From: Phenylobacterium sp. | GTDB lineage: Bacteria; Pseudomonadota; Alphaproteobacteria; Caulobacterales; Caulobacteraceae | Direction: 5' to 3' | Assembly: GCF_030651185.1 (NCBI RefSeq) | Contig: NZ_JAUSCJ010000027.1 | Location: forward strand, 52,696 to 116,695 | Length of the DNA: 64,000 bases | Notes under the pieces: generated by a model | What the model was told of the DNA's origin: nothing | What the model saw: only the letters and a program-made list of their open reading frames with translations | The model's database searches: none | In this document: in pieces, positions 8,084 to 18,190 of the stretch | Layout of the letters: each line of letters starts with the position of its first letter | Numbering within the stretch: the stretch's first letter is position 1 | Position numbers and translations under genes: made by a program

Positions 8084-8293
8084 ATGGCGACCGGTACTGT
8101 CAAATGGTTCAATTCCACCAAGGGCTTCGGCTTCATCCAGCCGGCTGACGGCGGCAAGGACGTCTTCGTCCACATCTCCGCCGTCGAGCGTTCGGACCTC
8201 AACGGTCTGAACGAAGGCGACACGGTTTCCTACGACATGGAGCGCGACCAGCGCTCCGGTAAGGAAAGCGCCGTCAATCTGAAGTCGGCCTAA
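8084..8293 (+). CDS. Cold-shock domain protein (CspA family)
   Basis: This is a 69-aa single cold-shock domain, a small OB-fold RNA chaperone binding single-stranded nucleic acid. It begins MATGTVKWFNSTKGFGFIQP. RNP1 is KGFGFI (residues 13-18) and RNP2 is VFVHI (about 28-32). Start 8084 is supported by GGAGG seven bases upstream; the same frame is open far upstream (to 7460) but that part opposes another gene. The region 7862-8083 has no gene and could be a long 5' leader. A textbook terminator follows the stop codon. Confidence 0.96.
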   Translation: MATGTVKWFNSTKGFGFIQPADGGKDVFVHISAVERSDLNGLNEGDTVSYDMERDQRSGKESAVNLKSA

Positions 8294-8301
8294 GACGATA
8301 A

Positions 8302-8338
8302 GGGGCCGGCGCGATCCTCGCGCCGGCCCCGGTCTTTT
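8302..8338 (+). terminator. Rho-independent terminator after the cold-shock gene
   Basis: A perfect 13-bp stem (8302-8314 with 8318-8330, GGGGCCGGCGCGA and complement) with a 3-base loop is followed by GGTCTTTT. It starts 9 bases after the cold-shock stop codon. Confidence 0.92.
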
Positions 8339-8368
8339 ACGCGGCGTTCGCGCTGACGGGAGCTGCCC

Positions 8369-8611
8369 ATGTCCATGGCCGATCTGATCCCCACGCTCGA
8401 CGACGAAGGCCTCGCCAACCTGCGCGCCAACGCCCAACGCCTTGAAAGTTCCGACGTCGCCCGCCAGGCTGAGCAAGCTTCCGCCCTGCTGCCGCTGATC
8501 GACGCCGAACTGGCCGAACGCCTGTCACGCGTTCCGCCCAAAGCCCCGCCTAAGCCCCGCGCCAAGAAGGTCGTCGCCCTAGCTGAAGCGGATGACGACG
8601 ATGAGTCCTGA
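8369..8611 (+). CDS. Small hypothetical protein with acidic tail
   Basis: This is an 80-aa protein of unknown function. The first 53 residues look like a helical, Leu/Ala/Glu-rich segment (DLIPTLDDEGLANLRANAQR). A Pro/Lys-rich linker (PPKAPPKPRAKK) follows, then an acidic end EADDDDES. GGGAG at 8358-8362 serves as a ribosome-binding site; an in-frame ATG at 8375 is possible. It lies 31 bases after the cold-shock terminator, so it may have its own promoter or be read through. Confidence 0.65.
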   Translation: MSMADLIPTLDDEGLANLRANAQRLESSDVARQAEQASALLPLIDAELAERLSRVPPKAPPKPRAKKVVALAEADDDDES

Positions 8612-8731
8612 GCGCATCTCTAGATAGCGCGTTGATCTAAAAAGCAATTTCCCGTGGAATTGGGGCGCACTTTGTCGCACCCACCTGGGGAATTAAGCTT
8701 TCGGAAAGCACGTGGCCGGCAATCAGATAAC

Positions 8732-9055
8732 ATGGTTTGCCCTCCGGAATCTGAGCGCCTGTCGCCCTCGAGCCTGATCTTCATTGGGCTGATCTCCCTA
8801 GCGAGCGTGATTGTCGCCACTCTGCTCGGCGCGCGCCCTCTCGATCCCCATGAAGCGGCGGGCGTTTTCCCGCCGTGGTGGGGCGGTGAGGCAAGCCTGG
8901 TGGCGGCCTCCGACGCTGGCGCGGTGCTGGCGGTCGGAACCCTTCCCTTCATCATCATTGTGCGCACCCCCGGCGCCGACGCGGCCGCGCGTCTGCGGGC
9001 CGCCGGCGCGCTGTTTTCCATTCACCCCGGTCCGGTCGCCCCCTGCGCCGTCTAG
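8732..9055 (+). CDS. Small membrane protein with FPPWW motif
   Basis: This is a 107-aa protein of unknown function. The chosen ATG at 8732 ([15 protein letters not shown]) is the nearest before the first hydrophobic segment; the frame extends to 8654. Two membrane segments are predicted: [18 protein letters not shown] (about residues 16-33) and [16 protein letters not shown] (about 60-76). Between them is [13 protein letters not shown]. The rest, [14 protein letters not shown], may be cytoplasmic. The FPPWW-loop architecture resembles small uncharacterised alphaproteobacterial membrane proteins, but I cannot name a family. It ends 8 bases before the chemoreceptor gene and may be cotranscribed with it. 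Confidence 0.65.
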   Translation: MVCPPESERLSPSSLIFIGLISLASVIVATLLGARPLDPHEAAGVFPPWWGGEASLVAASDAGAVLAVGTLPFIIIVRTPGADAAARLRAAGALFSIHPGPVAPCAV

Positions 9056-9063
9056 GAGTCACC

Positions 9064-10662
9064 ATGTTCGAGTCGATTGAAGATCAGCGCCGGTTCGCAG
9101 ATCGCCTTGTGGTGATCATGCTGTGGATGATGGTTCCGCTCACCGCGATGATCAGTTTCCTTGAAAAGGCGCCCTGGTTCGGCCTTGTCCTCGCCTCCGC
9201 GGGCCTAGCCGGCGCGGTCACCCTCTTCTGGCGCTTGAGCCCGAAGGGCCCCGGCGTGCGAATGGCCGCCGCCGCCGCCCTGATGGGCTCGGTCTCCGTG
9301 CTGGTGGCGGCCTTCGCCGGCAAGCCTTGGCAGGTCGATATGCACATGGCCTATTTCGCCGCCCTGGCGGTGCTGATCGTCTCCTGCGACTGGCGGGCGA
9401 TCGCCGTCGGCGCCTCGGTTGTGGCTGTCCACCACCTGTTGCTGAGCTTTGTGGCGCCGGCCCTGGTGTTCCCTGGCGGCGGGGACCTGGGCCGCGTCAT
9501 CGTCCATGCCGCGATCCTGGTCATCGAGGCCGCCGTGCTGATGTCGGCCGCCTTCAATATCTCTGGGATGTTCGCCCGCTCGAGCGCCGCCCTGGCCGCG
9601 GCCGCCCAGGCTCGGCAGGTGGCGGAGGACTCCGTCAAGCAGGTTGAGGCCGCCCGCCTGGCCGAGGGAGCCGCGGCGCGGGACCGCGAAGTCTTCCAGA
9701 AGACCGTCGAGGAGGATGCCGTGGTGGTGGTGGACGGCCTGGCTCGGGGCTTGAAGCAGCTGTCCGAAGGGGATCTGACGGTTCGCATTCCCCAAGCCTT
9801 CCCGGCGAAGTACGAAACCCTGCGCGTGGACTTCAACGCCGCCTCCGAGCGGCTGGAACAGGCCCTGGCCGGCATGGTCGCCTCGGCGCAGATCATCCGC
9901 AACGGCTCGGCCGAAATCTCCACGGCGGCCGACGACCTTTCGCGTCGCACCGAACAGCAGGCGGCCGGGCTCGAGGAAACCGCCGCGGCCTTGGACGAGA
10001 TCACGGTAACCGTGCGCAAGACCGCCAGTGGCGCCAAGTCGGCCGCCGATGTGGTCCTGGCGGCGCGAGGAGACGCTCAGAACAGCGGCGACGTCGTGCA
10101 GCAAGCCGTCCTGGCCATGGGCGAGATCGAGAACTCTGCGCAGCAGATCAGCCAGATCATCGGGGTGATCGACGAGATCGCGTTCCAGACCAACCTGCTG
10201 GCGCTCAACGCCGGGGTCGAGGCGGCCCGAGCCGGTGAAGCCGGCCGCGGCTTCGCCGTGGTCGCTTCCGAGGTGCGGGCGCTCGCCCAACGCTCAGCCG
10301 AGGCGGCCAAGGAGATCAAGGCCTTGATCAGCACCTCCACCGCCCAGGTGAGTTCCGGCGTCCAACTCGTCGCCCAGACCGGTGAGGCGCTGCAACGTAT
10401 CGTCGGACGTGTGGCCGAGATCGACGGCTTGGTCACCGAAATCGCGGCCAGCGCCCAGGAGCAGGCCGTGGGCCTCGCCGAGGTCAACACCGCGGTCAAT
10501 CAGATGGATCAGATGACTCAGCAGAACGCGGCCATGGTCGAGCAGTCCACGGCGGCGAGCCACGGGATGTCTTCGGAGGCCCAGAACCTGGCCGCCTCGG
10601 CCGCGCGCTTCCGGGTGGGCGACGGCGCCGTCGAGGGCCGGCCGCGCCGTCGCGCAGCCTGA
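9064..10662 (+). CDS. Methyl-accepting chemotaxis protein
   Basis: This is a chemoreceptor signalling through CheA/CheW; 532 aa. The N-terminal roughly 190 residues contain about six hydrophobic segments rather than two flanking a periplasmic domain, so sensing is probably within or at the membrane. A HAMP-like linker (about 210-270) precedes the cytoplasmic signalling domain. The conserved hairpin tip is present: [19 protein letters not shown] (about residues 369-387). Methylation-helix regions rich in Glu/Gln/Ala flank it. A start at 9064 is supported by AGGAG. It is convergent with the metalloprotease gene, with only 3 bases between stops. Confidence 0.93.
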   Translation: MFESIEDQRRFADRLVVIMLWMMVPLTAMISFLEKAPWFGLVLASAGLAGAVTLFWRLSPKGPGVRMAAAAALMGSVSVLVAAFAGKPWQVDMHMAYFAALAVLIVSCDWRAIAVGASVVAVHHLLLSFVAPALVFPGGGDLGRVIVHAAILVIEAAVLMSAAFNISGMFARSSAALAAAAQARQVAEDSVKQVEAARLAEGAAARDREVFQKTVEEDAVVVVDGLARGLKQLSEGDLTVRIPQAFPAKYETLRVDFNAASERLEQALAGMVASAQIIRNGSAEISTAADDLSRRTEQQAAGLEETAAALDEITVTVRKTASGAKSAADVVLAARGDAQNSGDVVQQAVLAMGEIENSAQQISQIIGVIDEIAFQTNLLALNAGVEAARAGEAGRGFAVVASEVRALAQRSAEAAKEIKALISTSTAQVSSGVQLVAQTGEALQRIVGRVAEIDGLVTEIAASAQEQAVGLAEVNTAVNQMDQMTQQNAAMVEQSTAASHGMSSEAQNLAASAARFRVGDGAVEGRPRRRAA

Positions 10663-10665
10663 CGG

Positions 10666-12330
10666 TCAGGCAGCGAATATCCAGTCTCCGGTGAGCCCGC
10701 TCGCCAGGACCCCCACCAAGACGATCTGACCCCCGCCGACCATGGAGATAATCGCGTCGGGGCCGGCCTGGCCCAGAGTCCAGCCCGTGCCGGCGTCCAA
10801 CTGAATGCGGTCGCCCTCGGCGCGGCTGAAGTCGACAATCCGGTCGAGGCCGGCCGCACCCCAGGCGTGGAAGACGTCCGCGCCAGCGCCGCCGCTGACA
10901 GTGTCGTCGCCGAGATCGCCGGACATCCAATCGTCGCCGGCCCCCCCGGAGATGCTGTCGGCGCCCTGACCGCCGCGCACCCAGTCTCGGCCATCGCCGC
11001 CATCCTGGGTGTCATTCCCCAGGTTGCCGTAGACCACGTCGTCGCCGGCGTCGCCGAACAGGCGGTCATTGGCCTGGCCGCCGACCACCCAGTCGGGGCC
11101 ATCGCCGCCGCGGGCGGTGTCGTCGCCCTGGTTGCCGTTGATGTCGTCGAAGCCCGCGCCGCCGATCAGGCTGTCGTCGCCGGAATCGCCGCGCAGGTAG
11201 TCGTCCGCCGCGCCGCCATCCAGGGTGTCGGCGCCGAGGCCGCCGGCGATGTTGTTGGCGACGCTGTTGCCGTTGATCTGGTCGGACCCTGAGCCGCCGA
11301 TGGCGTTCTCGATCACCGCGCCCACGGCCACGGCCACATTGCCGGTCAGGCCCCCGACATTGGAGAAATAGCCCGCGCGCAGGTCGATGATCTGGTTCTG
11401 GTTGAAGCCGGAGAAGTCGAAGGTGTCGCGGCCGCCGGCGTCCCAGACGGCGAAGACCACCCGACTGCTGCTCGACGCCGCCTCGAACCAGGGCCGCGCG
11501 GCGTTGGCATTGAAGCCGTAGGTGGTGTCCCCCAGGCGGGTGCTGGTGTTGGGGCCATATTCCAGCTGGGCGGCGGCGATGTCGTCCAGCATGGGGGCCG
11601 CGGAATAGACTCCTCCGAAGTAGCCTCCGGTGTTGCTCTCGCTGAAGTAGCTCATCACCGTGTATTGCCGGCTGTCCTCGGCGTAGTCGGCGCTGGAACT
11701 GTAGGTGGGAGAGGTGTTGTCGCTGGCGTCATAGTCGCTGGGGTGAGACAGGCCGATGGCGTGGCCAAGCTCGTGCACCAGCACCGACCCACCGTAGTTT
11801 CCGATGGTGGGATTCACGTTGTAGCCCGAGCCGCTGTAGACCCAGACATCACCGGCATTTGACGAGGCGCTGGTCTGGCCGGGATAGAAGCTGAAGGCCG
11901 ACGCCCCCTCGATCCCGCCGGAATAGTTGGAGAACAGGATGCTGGCGGAATTGCTGTAGGCGGCCTCGCCGCTGGCGCCTGAGCCCACGCGCACGAAGGT
12001 GATGTTCGCCGCGTCCGACCAGCCCTTCAGGATCAGTTCGGCGGTGGTGATCTGGTTGGTGTTGAACCGGCTGAACCCCGTGGCGTCCTCGGGCATGCTG
12101 CTCGGTCCATCGGCGCGGAACCCGTAGGTGACCGTGAAGCCGACGCCGAGCGCGCTGGACCACCCGGGCTCGCCCCCCACCAGGCGGTTCGCGGCCTCGG
12201 CGACGGTAAAGCTCTCCTTGCCCCCGGCGGACCCGCCACGGGCGTCCGCGGACTGGAAAGCTTGGGGCGCGGTGTCGGTGTCGATCGCGAAGGCGAGAGG
12301 GGGCGGATCACCAGATAGGGTCAGGGTCAT
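10666..12330 (-). CDS. Serralysin-like M10 metallopeptidase with RTX repeats
   Basis: This is a secreted zinc protease of 554 aa. The catalytic motif HELGHAIGLSHP begins at His186 (His186, Glu187, His190, His196), and a downstream MSYF supplies the Met-turn. The C-terminal part (about residues 340-510) has many glycine/aspartate nonapeptide repeats such as GGAGFDDIN and GGDGPDWVV, which bind calcium. The protein has no N-terminal signal peptide, as expected for type I secretion with a C-terminal signal. No type I transporter genes lie nearby. The start at 12330 lacks a clear Shine-Dalgarno. Upstream, 12331-12544 is a shared divergent region with ligD. Confidence 0.92.
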   Translation of the reverse strand: MTLTLSGDPPPLAFAIDTDTAPQAFQSADARGGSAGGKESFTVAEAANRLVGGEPGWSSALGVGFTVTYGFRADGPSSMPEDATGFSRFNTNQITTAELILKGWSDAANITFVRVGSGASGEAAYSNSASILFSNYSGGIEGASAFSFYPGQTSASSNAGDVWVYSGSGYNVNPTIGNYGGSVLVHELGHAIGLSHPSDYDASDNTSPTYSSSADYAEDSRQYTVMSYFSESNTGGYFGGVYSAAPMLDDIAAAQLEYGPNTSTRLGDTTYGFNANAARPWFEAASSSSRVVFAVWDAGGRDTFDFSGFNQNQIIDLRAGYFSNVGGLTGNVAVAVGAVIENAIGGSGSDQINGNSVANNIAGGLGADTLDGGAADDYLRGDSGDDSLIGGAGFDDINGNQGDDTARGGDGPDWVVGGQANDRLFGDAGDDVVYGNLGNDTQDGGDGRDWVRGGQGADSISGGAGDDWMSGDLGDDTVSGGAGADVFHAWGAAGLDRIVDFSRAEGDRIQLDAGTGWTLGQAGPDAIISMVGGGQIVLVGVLASGLTGDWIFAA

Positions 12331-12544
12331 CGAGAGGTCACCACACTACAAGCTCCCCAACTTGCGACTCCCGTACGAGGCCGGCAGAGTGCTCGCAACA
12401 TAGAACGCCGGGTTGCGACGTTTTCCCGCAGGTTTCAAAGGCTTAGCTGTAAGACCTTGTTATCTTAGGTTCATCTTCACGCGGCCGTTGGATCGAGTAT
12501 CCGCGTCAATCGTTTCGCCAGTTCTAACCGGATCGGAGGCGGCC

Positions 12545-15157
12545 ATGGCCACGGCGAAACTCACCCGCTACCAGCAGATGCGGGACTTCGGACAGACGGC
12601 GGAGCCCTCCGGACGCGACGCCAAGGTGGTGGCCTCGGACCGTCTGCGCTTCGTCATCCAGAAGCACGCCGCCACCCGCCTGCACTTCGACCTGCGCCTT
12701 GAGCATGACGGAGTGTTCAAGTCCTGGGCGGTGACCCGTGGCCCGTCCCTGGACCCCGCCGACAAGCGGCTGGCCGTGGAGGTGGAGGATCATCCGCTGG
12801 ACTATGGCGACTTCGAGGGGACCATCCCCAAGGGGCAGTACGGCGGGGGCACGGTGCAGCTCTGGGATCGCGGCTACTGGGCGCCGGAGCCCGGCATGGA
12901 GGATGTCGACAAGGCCCTGAAGAAGGGCGAGCTGAAGTTCGTCATGGAGGGCGGGCGGCTGCACGGCTCGTGGGTGCTGGTCCGCCTGCGCGATGACGCC
13001 AAGTCCAAGCGCCACAATTGGCTGCTCATCAAACACCGCGATGATGCCGCCGTGGAAGGCGAGGGCGGGGCGCTGGCCGCCGAGGACCGCTCGATCGCCT
13101 CAGATCGCACCATGGCCCAGATCGCGGCGGGGGAGGGTCGGTCCGCGCCGCCGTTCATGACCGCATCCAGGACCGCGGCCGACGCCGTCTGGCAGAGCCG
13201 CCGCAACGCCAATTCCAACGCCGCAGCCTCGCCCAAGGTCGCGAAGGCCAAGTCAAAGGCCGCCGTGGCCCTGCCCGCCTTCGTGGAGCCGCAGCTCTGC
13301 AAGTCGCTGGAAAAGCCCCCGCAGGCTGCGGGGTGGGCGCATGAGATCAAGTTCGACGGCTACCGCATGCAACTGCGCACTGTGGGCGGAAAGGCCACCC
13401 TGAAGACCCGCAAGGGGCTCGACTGGTCGGCCAAGTTCAAGGCGATCGTGAAGGCTGGAACCAGCTTCCCCGACAGCATCATCGACGGCGAGGTGGTGGC
13501 GCTGGACCACACCGGCGCGCCGGACTTCGCGGCCCTTCAGGCGGCGATGTCCGAGGCGAAGACCGACGACCTGATCTTCTTCGCCTTCGACCTGCTGTTC
13601 GTGGAGGGCGAGGACCTGCGCGCCTTGCCGCTGTCGGCGCGCAAGGACCGGCTGAAGGCCGTGCTGGCCAAGGCGCCGGCCAACATCCGCTATGTCGACC
13701 ACTTCATCACCGCGGGCGATGCGGTCCTGCAGTCGGCCTGCCGGATGGACCTGGAGGGGATCATCTCCAAGCGGATCGATGCGCCGTACCGCTCGGGACG
13801 CAGCGACACCTGGGCCAAGTCCAAGTGCCGCCAGGGCCATGAGGTGGTGATCGGCGGCTGGACCACCACCGGCGACGCCTTTCGCTCGCTGATCGCGGGG
13901 GTCTATCGTGACGGTCACCTGGCCCATGTCGGCCGGATCGGCACCGGCTTCGGTCGCGACAAGGTCGAGCGCCTGATGCCCAAGCTCAAGGCCCTGGAGA
14001 CCGGCAAGAGCCCGTTCAGCGGCAAGGGCGCGCCGAAGACCGCCGCCGGGGTTCACTGGGTGAAGCCCGAACTGGTGGCCGAGATCGAATATGCCGGCTT
14101 CACCGGCGACGGCTCGATCCGGCAGGCGGTCTTCAAGGGCCTGCGCGCCGACAAGCCCGCCCAGGAGGTGGAGGCCGAGGTTCCCGCGCCCGCGGAGAGC
14201 GCCGACCTGACCGAGCCGACGCCGAAGGCCGTGGTCTCCAGGACATTGACCCCCAAGGGCTCGGCGGTCGTGATGGGGGTCACCATCTCCAGCGCCGACA
14301 AGGCGTTGTGGCCGGACGCACGCGACGGAAAGCCGGTCACAAAGCTTGATCTGGCCAACTATTACGCGGCGATGGCCGATGTGATCTTGCCCCACATCAA
14401 GGGGCGGCCTTGCTCGATCATCCGCATGCCCGACGGCATCACCGGCGGCGAAACCTTCTTCCAGCGCCACGCCTCGCGCGGCTCGTCGTCCCTGTTCACT
14501 GAGGTGGAGGTGACCGGCGACCACAAGCCCTACCTGGAGATCGACCGGCCTGAGGCCCTGGTCGCCGCGGCCCAGATCGGGGCGGTGGAACTGCATCCGT
14601 GGAACTGCGAGCCCTTCAAGCCGGAGGTTCCGGGGCGGTTGGTGTTCGACCTGGATCCCGCGCCGGACGTCGACTTCGACGCGGTGATCGAGGCGGCGCG
14701 GGAGGTGCGCGACCGGTTGGAGGACCTGGGCCTGGTCAGCTTCTGCAAGACCACCGGCGGCAAGGGATTGCACGTGGTCACGCCCCTCAAGGCGGGGAAG
14801 ATCGACTGGCCCACCGCCAAGGCCTTCGCCCGCGACGTCTGCAAGGCCATGGCCCTGGAGGCGCCGGACAAGTTCCTGATCACCATGGCCAAGAAGGACC
14901 GGGGCGGCCGCATCTTCCTCGACTATCTGCGCAACGACCGGATGGCGACGGCGGTGGCGCCATTCTCGCCGCGCGGCCGCGAGGGTGCGCCCGTCTCCAT
15001 GCCACTGACCTGGGGCCAGGTGAAGAAGGGCCTCGACGCGGCCAAATATACGATCCGGACTGTGCCCGGCTTGATGAAGAAGCTCACGGCCTGGGAGGAC
15101 TACTTTGAGAGCGAGCGGCCTCTGGCGACGGCGATCAAGCGGTTGGGGAAGGTTTGA
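12545..15157 (+). CDS. ligD: ATP-dependent DNA ligase D (NHEJ)
   Basis: This is a multifunctional end-joining ligase of 870 aa. Domain order is phosphoesterase, ligase, polymerase, as in Pseudomonas LigD. The phosphoesterase domain (about residues 35-190) contains [16 protein letters not shown] and [15 protein letters not shown]. The adenylation motif KFDGYR has its Lys at about 270, with DGEVVALD and the [12 protein letters not shown] region downstream. The primase-type polymerase domain (about 580-870) has [14 protein letters not shown] near residue 700, supplying metal-binding Asp residues. The start is chosen at ATG 12545 behind CGGAGG; the frame is open to 12413. Ku is encoded convergently next door, completing the two-protein NHEJ system. 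Confidence 0.96.
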   Translation: MATAKLTRYQQMRDFGQTAEPSGRDAKVVASDRLRFVIQKHAATRLHFDLRLEHDGVFKSWAVTRGPSLDPADKRLAVEVEDHPLDYGDFEGTIPKGQYGGGTVQLWDRGYWAPEPGMEDVDKALKKGELKFVMEGGRLHGSWVLVRLRDDAKSKRHNWLLIKHRDDAAVEGEGGALAAEDRSIASDRTMAQIAAGEGRSAPPFMTASRTAADAVWQSRRNANSNAAASPKVAKAKSKAAVALPAFVEPQLCKSLEKPPQAAGWAHEIKFDGYRMQLRTVGGKATLKTRKGLDWSAKFKAIVKAGTSFPDSIIDGEVVALDHTGAPDFAALQAAMSEAKTDDLIFFAFDLLFVEGEDLRALPLSARKDRLKAVLAKAPANIRYVDHFITAGDAVLQSACRMDLEGIISKRIDAPYRSGRSDTWAKSKCRQGHEVVIGGWTTTGDAFRSLIAGVYRDGHLAHVGRIGTGFGRDKVERLMPKLKALETGKSPFSGKGAPKTAAGVHWVKPELVAEIEYAGFTGDGSIRQAVFKGLRADKPAQEVEAEVPAPAESADLTEPTPKAVVSRTLTPKGSAVVMGVTISSADKALWPDARDGKPVTKLDLANYYAAMADVILPHIKGRPCSIIRMPDGITGGETFFQRHASRGSSSLFTEVEVTGDHKPYLEIDRPEALVAAAQIGAVELHPWNCEPFKPEVPGRLVFDLDPAPDVDFDAVIEAAREVRDRLEDLGLVSFCKTTGGKGLHVVTPLKAGKIDWPTAKAFARDVCKAMALEAPDKFLITMAKKDRGGRIFLDYLRNDRMATAVAPFSPRGREGAPVSMPLTWGQVKKGLDAAKYTIRTVPGLMKKLTAWEDYFESERPLATAIKRLGKV

Positions 15158-15164
15158 ACAACCC

Positions 15165-15261
15165 CGTCATCCCGGACGGCCGACAGGCCGATCCGGGACC
15201 CAGAGGCTCAGCGCACCGCCCCTGGGTCCCGGCTCTCCGCTGCGCTGCGGCCGGGATGACG
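15165..15261. repeat. Palindromic intergenic repeat between ligD and ku
   Basis: The ends CGTCATCCCGG and CCGGGATGACG are inverted, with internal complementary stretches (GGGACCCAGAGG and CCCCTGGGTCCC). The 97-base unit fills the space between two convergent genes and may act as a bidirectional terminator. Similar CCGGGATGACG-ended units occur elsewhere in the window (26713-26841). Confidence 0.7.
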
Positions 15262-15266
15262 TGTGG

Positions 15267-16115
15267 TTAGGCTCGCTTCTTCGCGGGAGAGTGCTTAGCC
15301 GCCGCCTTCTTGGCGGGGGGCTTCACCGCCTTCGCCGGAGCCTTCTTGTCGCCGGCCAGACTGCGGCGCAGGGCCTCCATGAGGTCAATGACCTCGGCGC
15401 CCTTGGGCTCCTCGACGGTCACCTTGCGGCCGGCGCCCTTTTCCTGGATCAGGGCGCGCAGGGCTTCCTCGTAGTGGTCTTTGAACTCCGAGGGATCGAA
15501 GTCGCCCTCCTGCTGCTCGATGATCTTGGCGGCGATCTCGATCATGTTCTTGTCGGCCTTCACCTCGGGGATGTCGTCGAAGAAGCTCTCGGGCGTCTTG
15601 ACCTCATCGAAGGTGCGCAGGGTGTAGGCCACCAGGCCCTTGCCGCGCGGCTCCATGGCCAGCATCCGCTCGCGCTGGTGCATGACCAGGCGGCCGAGCG
15701 CGATCTTGCCGGCCTTCTCCATGGCCTCGCGGATGACGGTGAAGGCCTCCACCGCCACCTTGCCGTCCGGGACCAGGAAATAGGGGTCGTTCCAATAGAG
15801 GCGGTCGATCTCCGCGGCGTCGACGAACTTGTCGATGTCGATGGTCCGGGTGCTCTCCAGCCGGACGCTGTCGATCTCCTCGGGGGTGACCACGACATAG
15901 TGGTCCTTCTCGATCTCGTAGCCCTTGACGATATCGGCGCGGTCCACCGGCCCGGTCTCCGGATCGGTGGGGATCATCCGGATACGGTTGTGGGTGGTCT
16001 TGTGCAGCATGTTGAAGGACACATCGCCGGTCCGGCTGGTGGCCGTGTAGAGGGCCACCGGACAGGAGACGAGCGAGAGACGCAGGTGTCCCTGCCAGGT
16101 TGGACGCGCCGCCAT
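15267..16115 (-). CDS. ku: Ku protein, NHEJ DNA end-binding
   Basis: This is the bacterial Ku homodimer subunit that binds double-strand ends and recruits LigD. It has 282 aa. The N-terminus MAARPTWQGHLRLSLVSCPV and the following HNRIRMIPTDPETG and KGYEIEKDHYVVV segments are typical of the Ku core. The C-terminus after about residue 255 is a Lys/Ala/Pro-rich tail (KKAPAKAVKPPAKK), a non-specific DNA-binding extension. It is convergent with ligD. Confidence 0.96.
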   Translation of the reverse strand: MAARPTWQGHLRLSLVSCPVALYTATSRTGDVSFNMLHKTTHNRIRMIPTDPETGPVDRADIVKGYEIEKDHYVVVTPEEIDSVRLESTRTIDIDKFVDAAEIDRLYWNDPYFLVPDGKVAVEAFTVIREAMEKAGKIALGRLVMHQRERMLAMEPRGKGLVAYTLRTFDEVKTPESFFDDIPEVKADKNMIEIAAKIIEQQEGDFDPSEFKDHYEEALRALIQEKGAGRKVTVEEPKGAEVIDLMEALRRSLAGDKKAPAKAVKPPAKKAAAKHSPAKKRA

Positions 16116-16167
16116 GGAACCCTCCGAGAAATTCGAAGGATGAACGCGGCAGGCGGCGCTGTGTTGC

Positions 16168-16938
16168 CTAGAGCGCGGCCGTAAAGAAGCTCACCACCTC
16201 ACCGCGGGCGGCCTCTGCCGCTGTCTTGTTGAATTCCATCAGCACCGGACCGCCTGCGCCGTTGTGGGCGAAGGGGTCGTTGATGGTCTGGGGCGGCAGG
16301 TCGCGGTCGAAGCCGTGGGTGGCGCCGGGATAGGTGACGTTGCGGACCCGGGCCGTGCCCTGGGCCGCCAGGGTGGCGGCCAGTTTCGCCCCGGCGTCCG
16401 GGTGGTCGTAGGTGTCGATGTCGCCGGTCTGGATCAAGATCGGCGCGCCGGTGAGTTCGGTCAGCGCCATCCTGGGATCGGCAGTGTAGGCGTAGCAGAC
16501 AGGATAGTGGGCGGCGTGGGCCTTGAAGCCCTCCAGCTCACCGCGTAGCGGGTCGGCCCGGCCCTTCGTGGCGCTGAGCAGGGTGACAACCCCGCCCCAG
16601 GAGAAGCCGAGGATGCCGATGCGGGCCGCGTCGATCTCCGGCTGTTCGCCCAGGAACTCCAGGGCGGCGAAGGCGTCCGGAAGGGTCTCCATCGGCGAGC
16701 GCGGACGCCCGGCCGCGCCGCGATTGGTGCTCCGTGCCGCCCACATGTCGATCTCCAGGGTGGCGAGGCCGGCGGCGTTGAGGGCGCCGGCATAGTACTC
16801 GCCGCGCCCGTCCACGCCGTCGGAGCCGTGGCAGATCAGAACCGCGCCGACGGGAGCGCCTGGGTCACGCGGAGTCCGCAACAGGCCGGCGACGTTGAGG
16901 CCGGCGGGGGTGGGAAAGCTGACGAAGGAGGTTCTCAA
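16168..16938 (-). CDS. Dienelactone hydrolase family protein
   Basis: This is an alpha/beta hydrolase of 256 aa. The nucleophile elbow is GFSWGG (about residue 117), so it uses Ser rather than the Cys of classical dienelactone hydrolase. Acid and base are likely Asp in QTGDIDTYDHPD and His in GATHGFDRD. The early LICHGSDGVDGRGEYY matches the oxyanion region of the family. Its start overlaps the stop of the upstream dehydrogenase gene by 4 bases, indicating translational coupling. Substrate is unknown. Confidence 0.82.
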   Translation of the reverse strand: MRTSFVSFPTPAGLNVAGLLRTPRDPGAPVGAVLICHGSDGVDGRGEYYAGALNAAGLATLEIDMWAARSTNRGAAGRPRSPMETLPDAFAALEFLGEQPEIDAARIGILGFSWGGVVTLLSATKGRADPLRGELEGFKAHAAHYPVCYAYTADPRMALTELTGAPILIQTGDIDTYDHPDAGAKLAATLAAQGTARVRNVTYPGATHGFDRDLPPQTINDPFAHNGAGGPVLMEFNKTAAEAARGEVVSFFTAAL

Positions 16939-18032
16939 CGGCCGGGCTCCACCAGGATCTTCACGTGGGATTCAGGATCGCCGAGGGTGACAAAGGCTTG
17001 CGCCACTTCGGAAAGGCCGACCTTGCCGGTGACCACTCGGCTGACGTCAATCACCCCCTCGGAGATCTGGTGCAGGGTGTGGGCGAACTCCTCGGGGGAG
17101 TAGCCGAACACGAAGGTGAGTTCGATCTCCTTGGTGATGGCGATGGCCGGTTCGATCTTGTCGGTCTCCATGCAGACGCCGGCCACCACGATCTGGCTGC
17201 CGGCGGGGCTGGCCTCGATCAGGTGCTGCAGGATGCCCGGCGAGCCGACGCACTCGAAGACCACGGGCTGGCCGAAGGTCTTGCCCATCATGCGGGCCAT
17301 GTTCTGGGCGGCGCGGGCTGTGGGCACGCCAAAGGCCTCCCAGCGGGCGTGGGGGCTCTCGGTCGCCGGATCGATCACCAGGTCGGCGCCCAGCATCTCC
17401 GCGGCGGCCCGGCGGCGGGGGGAGTAGTCGGCGGCGATGACCGGACCGTGGCCCTTGGCCTTCAGCCCGGCGATCACCGCCAGACCGACGGGGCCGCAGC
17501 CGATCACCAGGCTGACGCTGTCCTTGTCCAGCCGCGCCTTGGCCACGGCGTGGGCGCCCACGGCGAAGGGCTCGGTGAGGGCGGCCTGGTCGGTGGGCAG
17601 GCCGTTCTTGACCTCCAGCAGCATCATTTCCGACAGGATCATCCGCTCGGCGAAGCCGCCGGGCAGGTTGTTGGAATAGCCCAGCAGCTCGACGCCGGTC
17701 CCGGTGATGGTGGCCGGCACGCTGACCACGCGGGTTCCGGGCTTCAGCAGGCCGGTGGTTCCGGGACCGTGCTCCAGGATCTCGGCGCAGAACTCGTGGC
17801 CGAAGACCGTGTCGGCGGTGGGGTCGAAGCCGCCGCCCATCGCCCCGCCGTCCCCGCCACCGCTGGCGCGGCGCGAGGTTTCGATCATGTGTTCCATGTG
17901 GTGAAGGGCGTGCAGGTCCGACCCGCAGATGCCGCAGGCCAGGGTCTTGACCAGCACCTGGCCAGCGCCGGGGGTCAGTTCCTCGATCTCATCGCAGACC
18001 AGTTGCTTGTTGCGGCGGATGACGGCGCGCAT
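16935..18032 (-). CDS. Zinc-binding alcohol dehydrogenase family (MDR) protein
   Basis: This is a medium-chain dehydrogenase of 365 aa starting at ATG 18032, behind GGGAGG. CGICGSDLHALHH near residue 37 provides the first catalytic-zinc Cys, and FGHEFCAEI gives the GHE motif. The four-Cys structural-zinc lobe is not evident. The cofactor fold shows IGCGPVGLAVIAGLKA (about 178-193) followed by an acidic residue in ADYSPRRR, favouring NAD over NADP. The frame continues to 18158 upstream without coding character. It is coupled to the downstream hydrolase and divergent from fabD, with 158 bases between. Confidence 0.88.
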   Translation of the reverse strand: MRAVIRRNKQLVCDEIEELTPGAGQVLVKTLACGICGSDLHALHHMEHMIETSRRASGGGDGGAMGGGFDPTADTVFGHEFCAEILEHGPGTTGLLKPGTRVVSVPATITGTGVELLGYSNNLPGGFAERMILSEMMLLEVKNGLPTDQAALTEPFAVGAHAVAKARLDKDSVSLVIGCGPVGLAVIAGLKAKGHGPVIAADYSPRRRAAAEMLGADLVIDPATESPHARWEAFGVPTARAAQNMARMMGKTFGQPVVFECVGSPGILQHLIEASPAGSQIVVAGVCMETDKIEPAIAITKEIELTFVFGYSPEEFAHTLHQISEGVIDVSRVVTGKVGLSEVAQAFVTLGDPESHVKILVEPGR

Positions 18033-18190
18033 GGCGTTCCCTCCCAGGGTTTGGGACAGCTTGCGGGGCGGACGCGTCGATTTCCAGCCTGTCGTGGCGG
18101 AATGCGGGCCGCCTTGCCCGCCGGGGCGCAATCCCCTAACCCTCCGCCCTTGAATCAAGTGGCGCCAACGCGCGCCGAAGGGAGCCCCAG

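Noticed and set aside
8640..8731. Upstream extension of the FPPWW membrane protein to 8654
   Set aside because: The extra 26 residues are polar and lack a membrane or family signal; the ATG at 8732 better fits a short N-terminus before the first helix.
13253..14773. A 506-codon minus-strand frame inside ligD
   Set aside because: It is a complement of the LigD coding region, whose domain motifs are certain.
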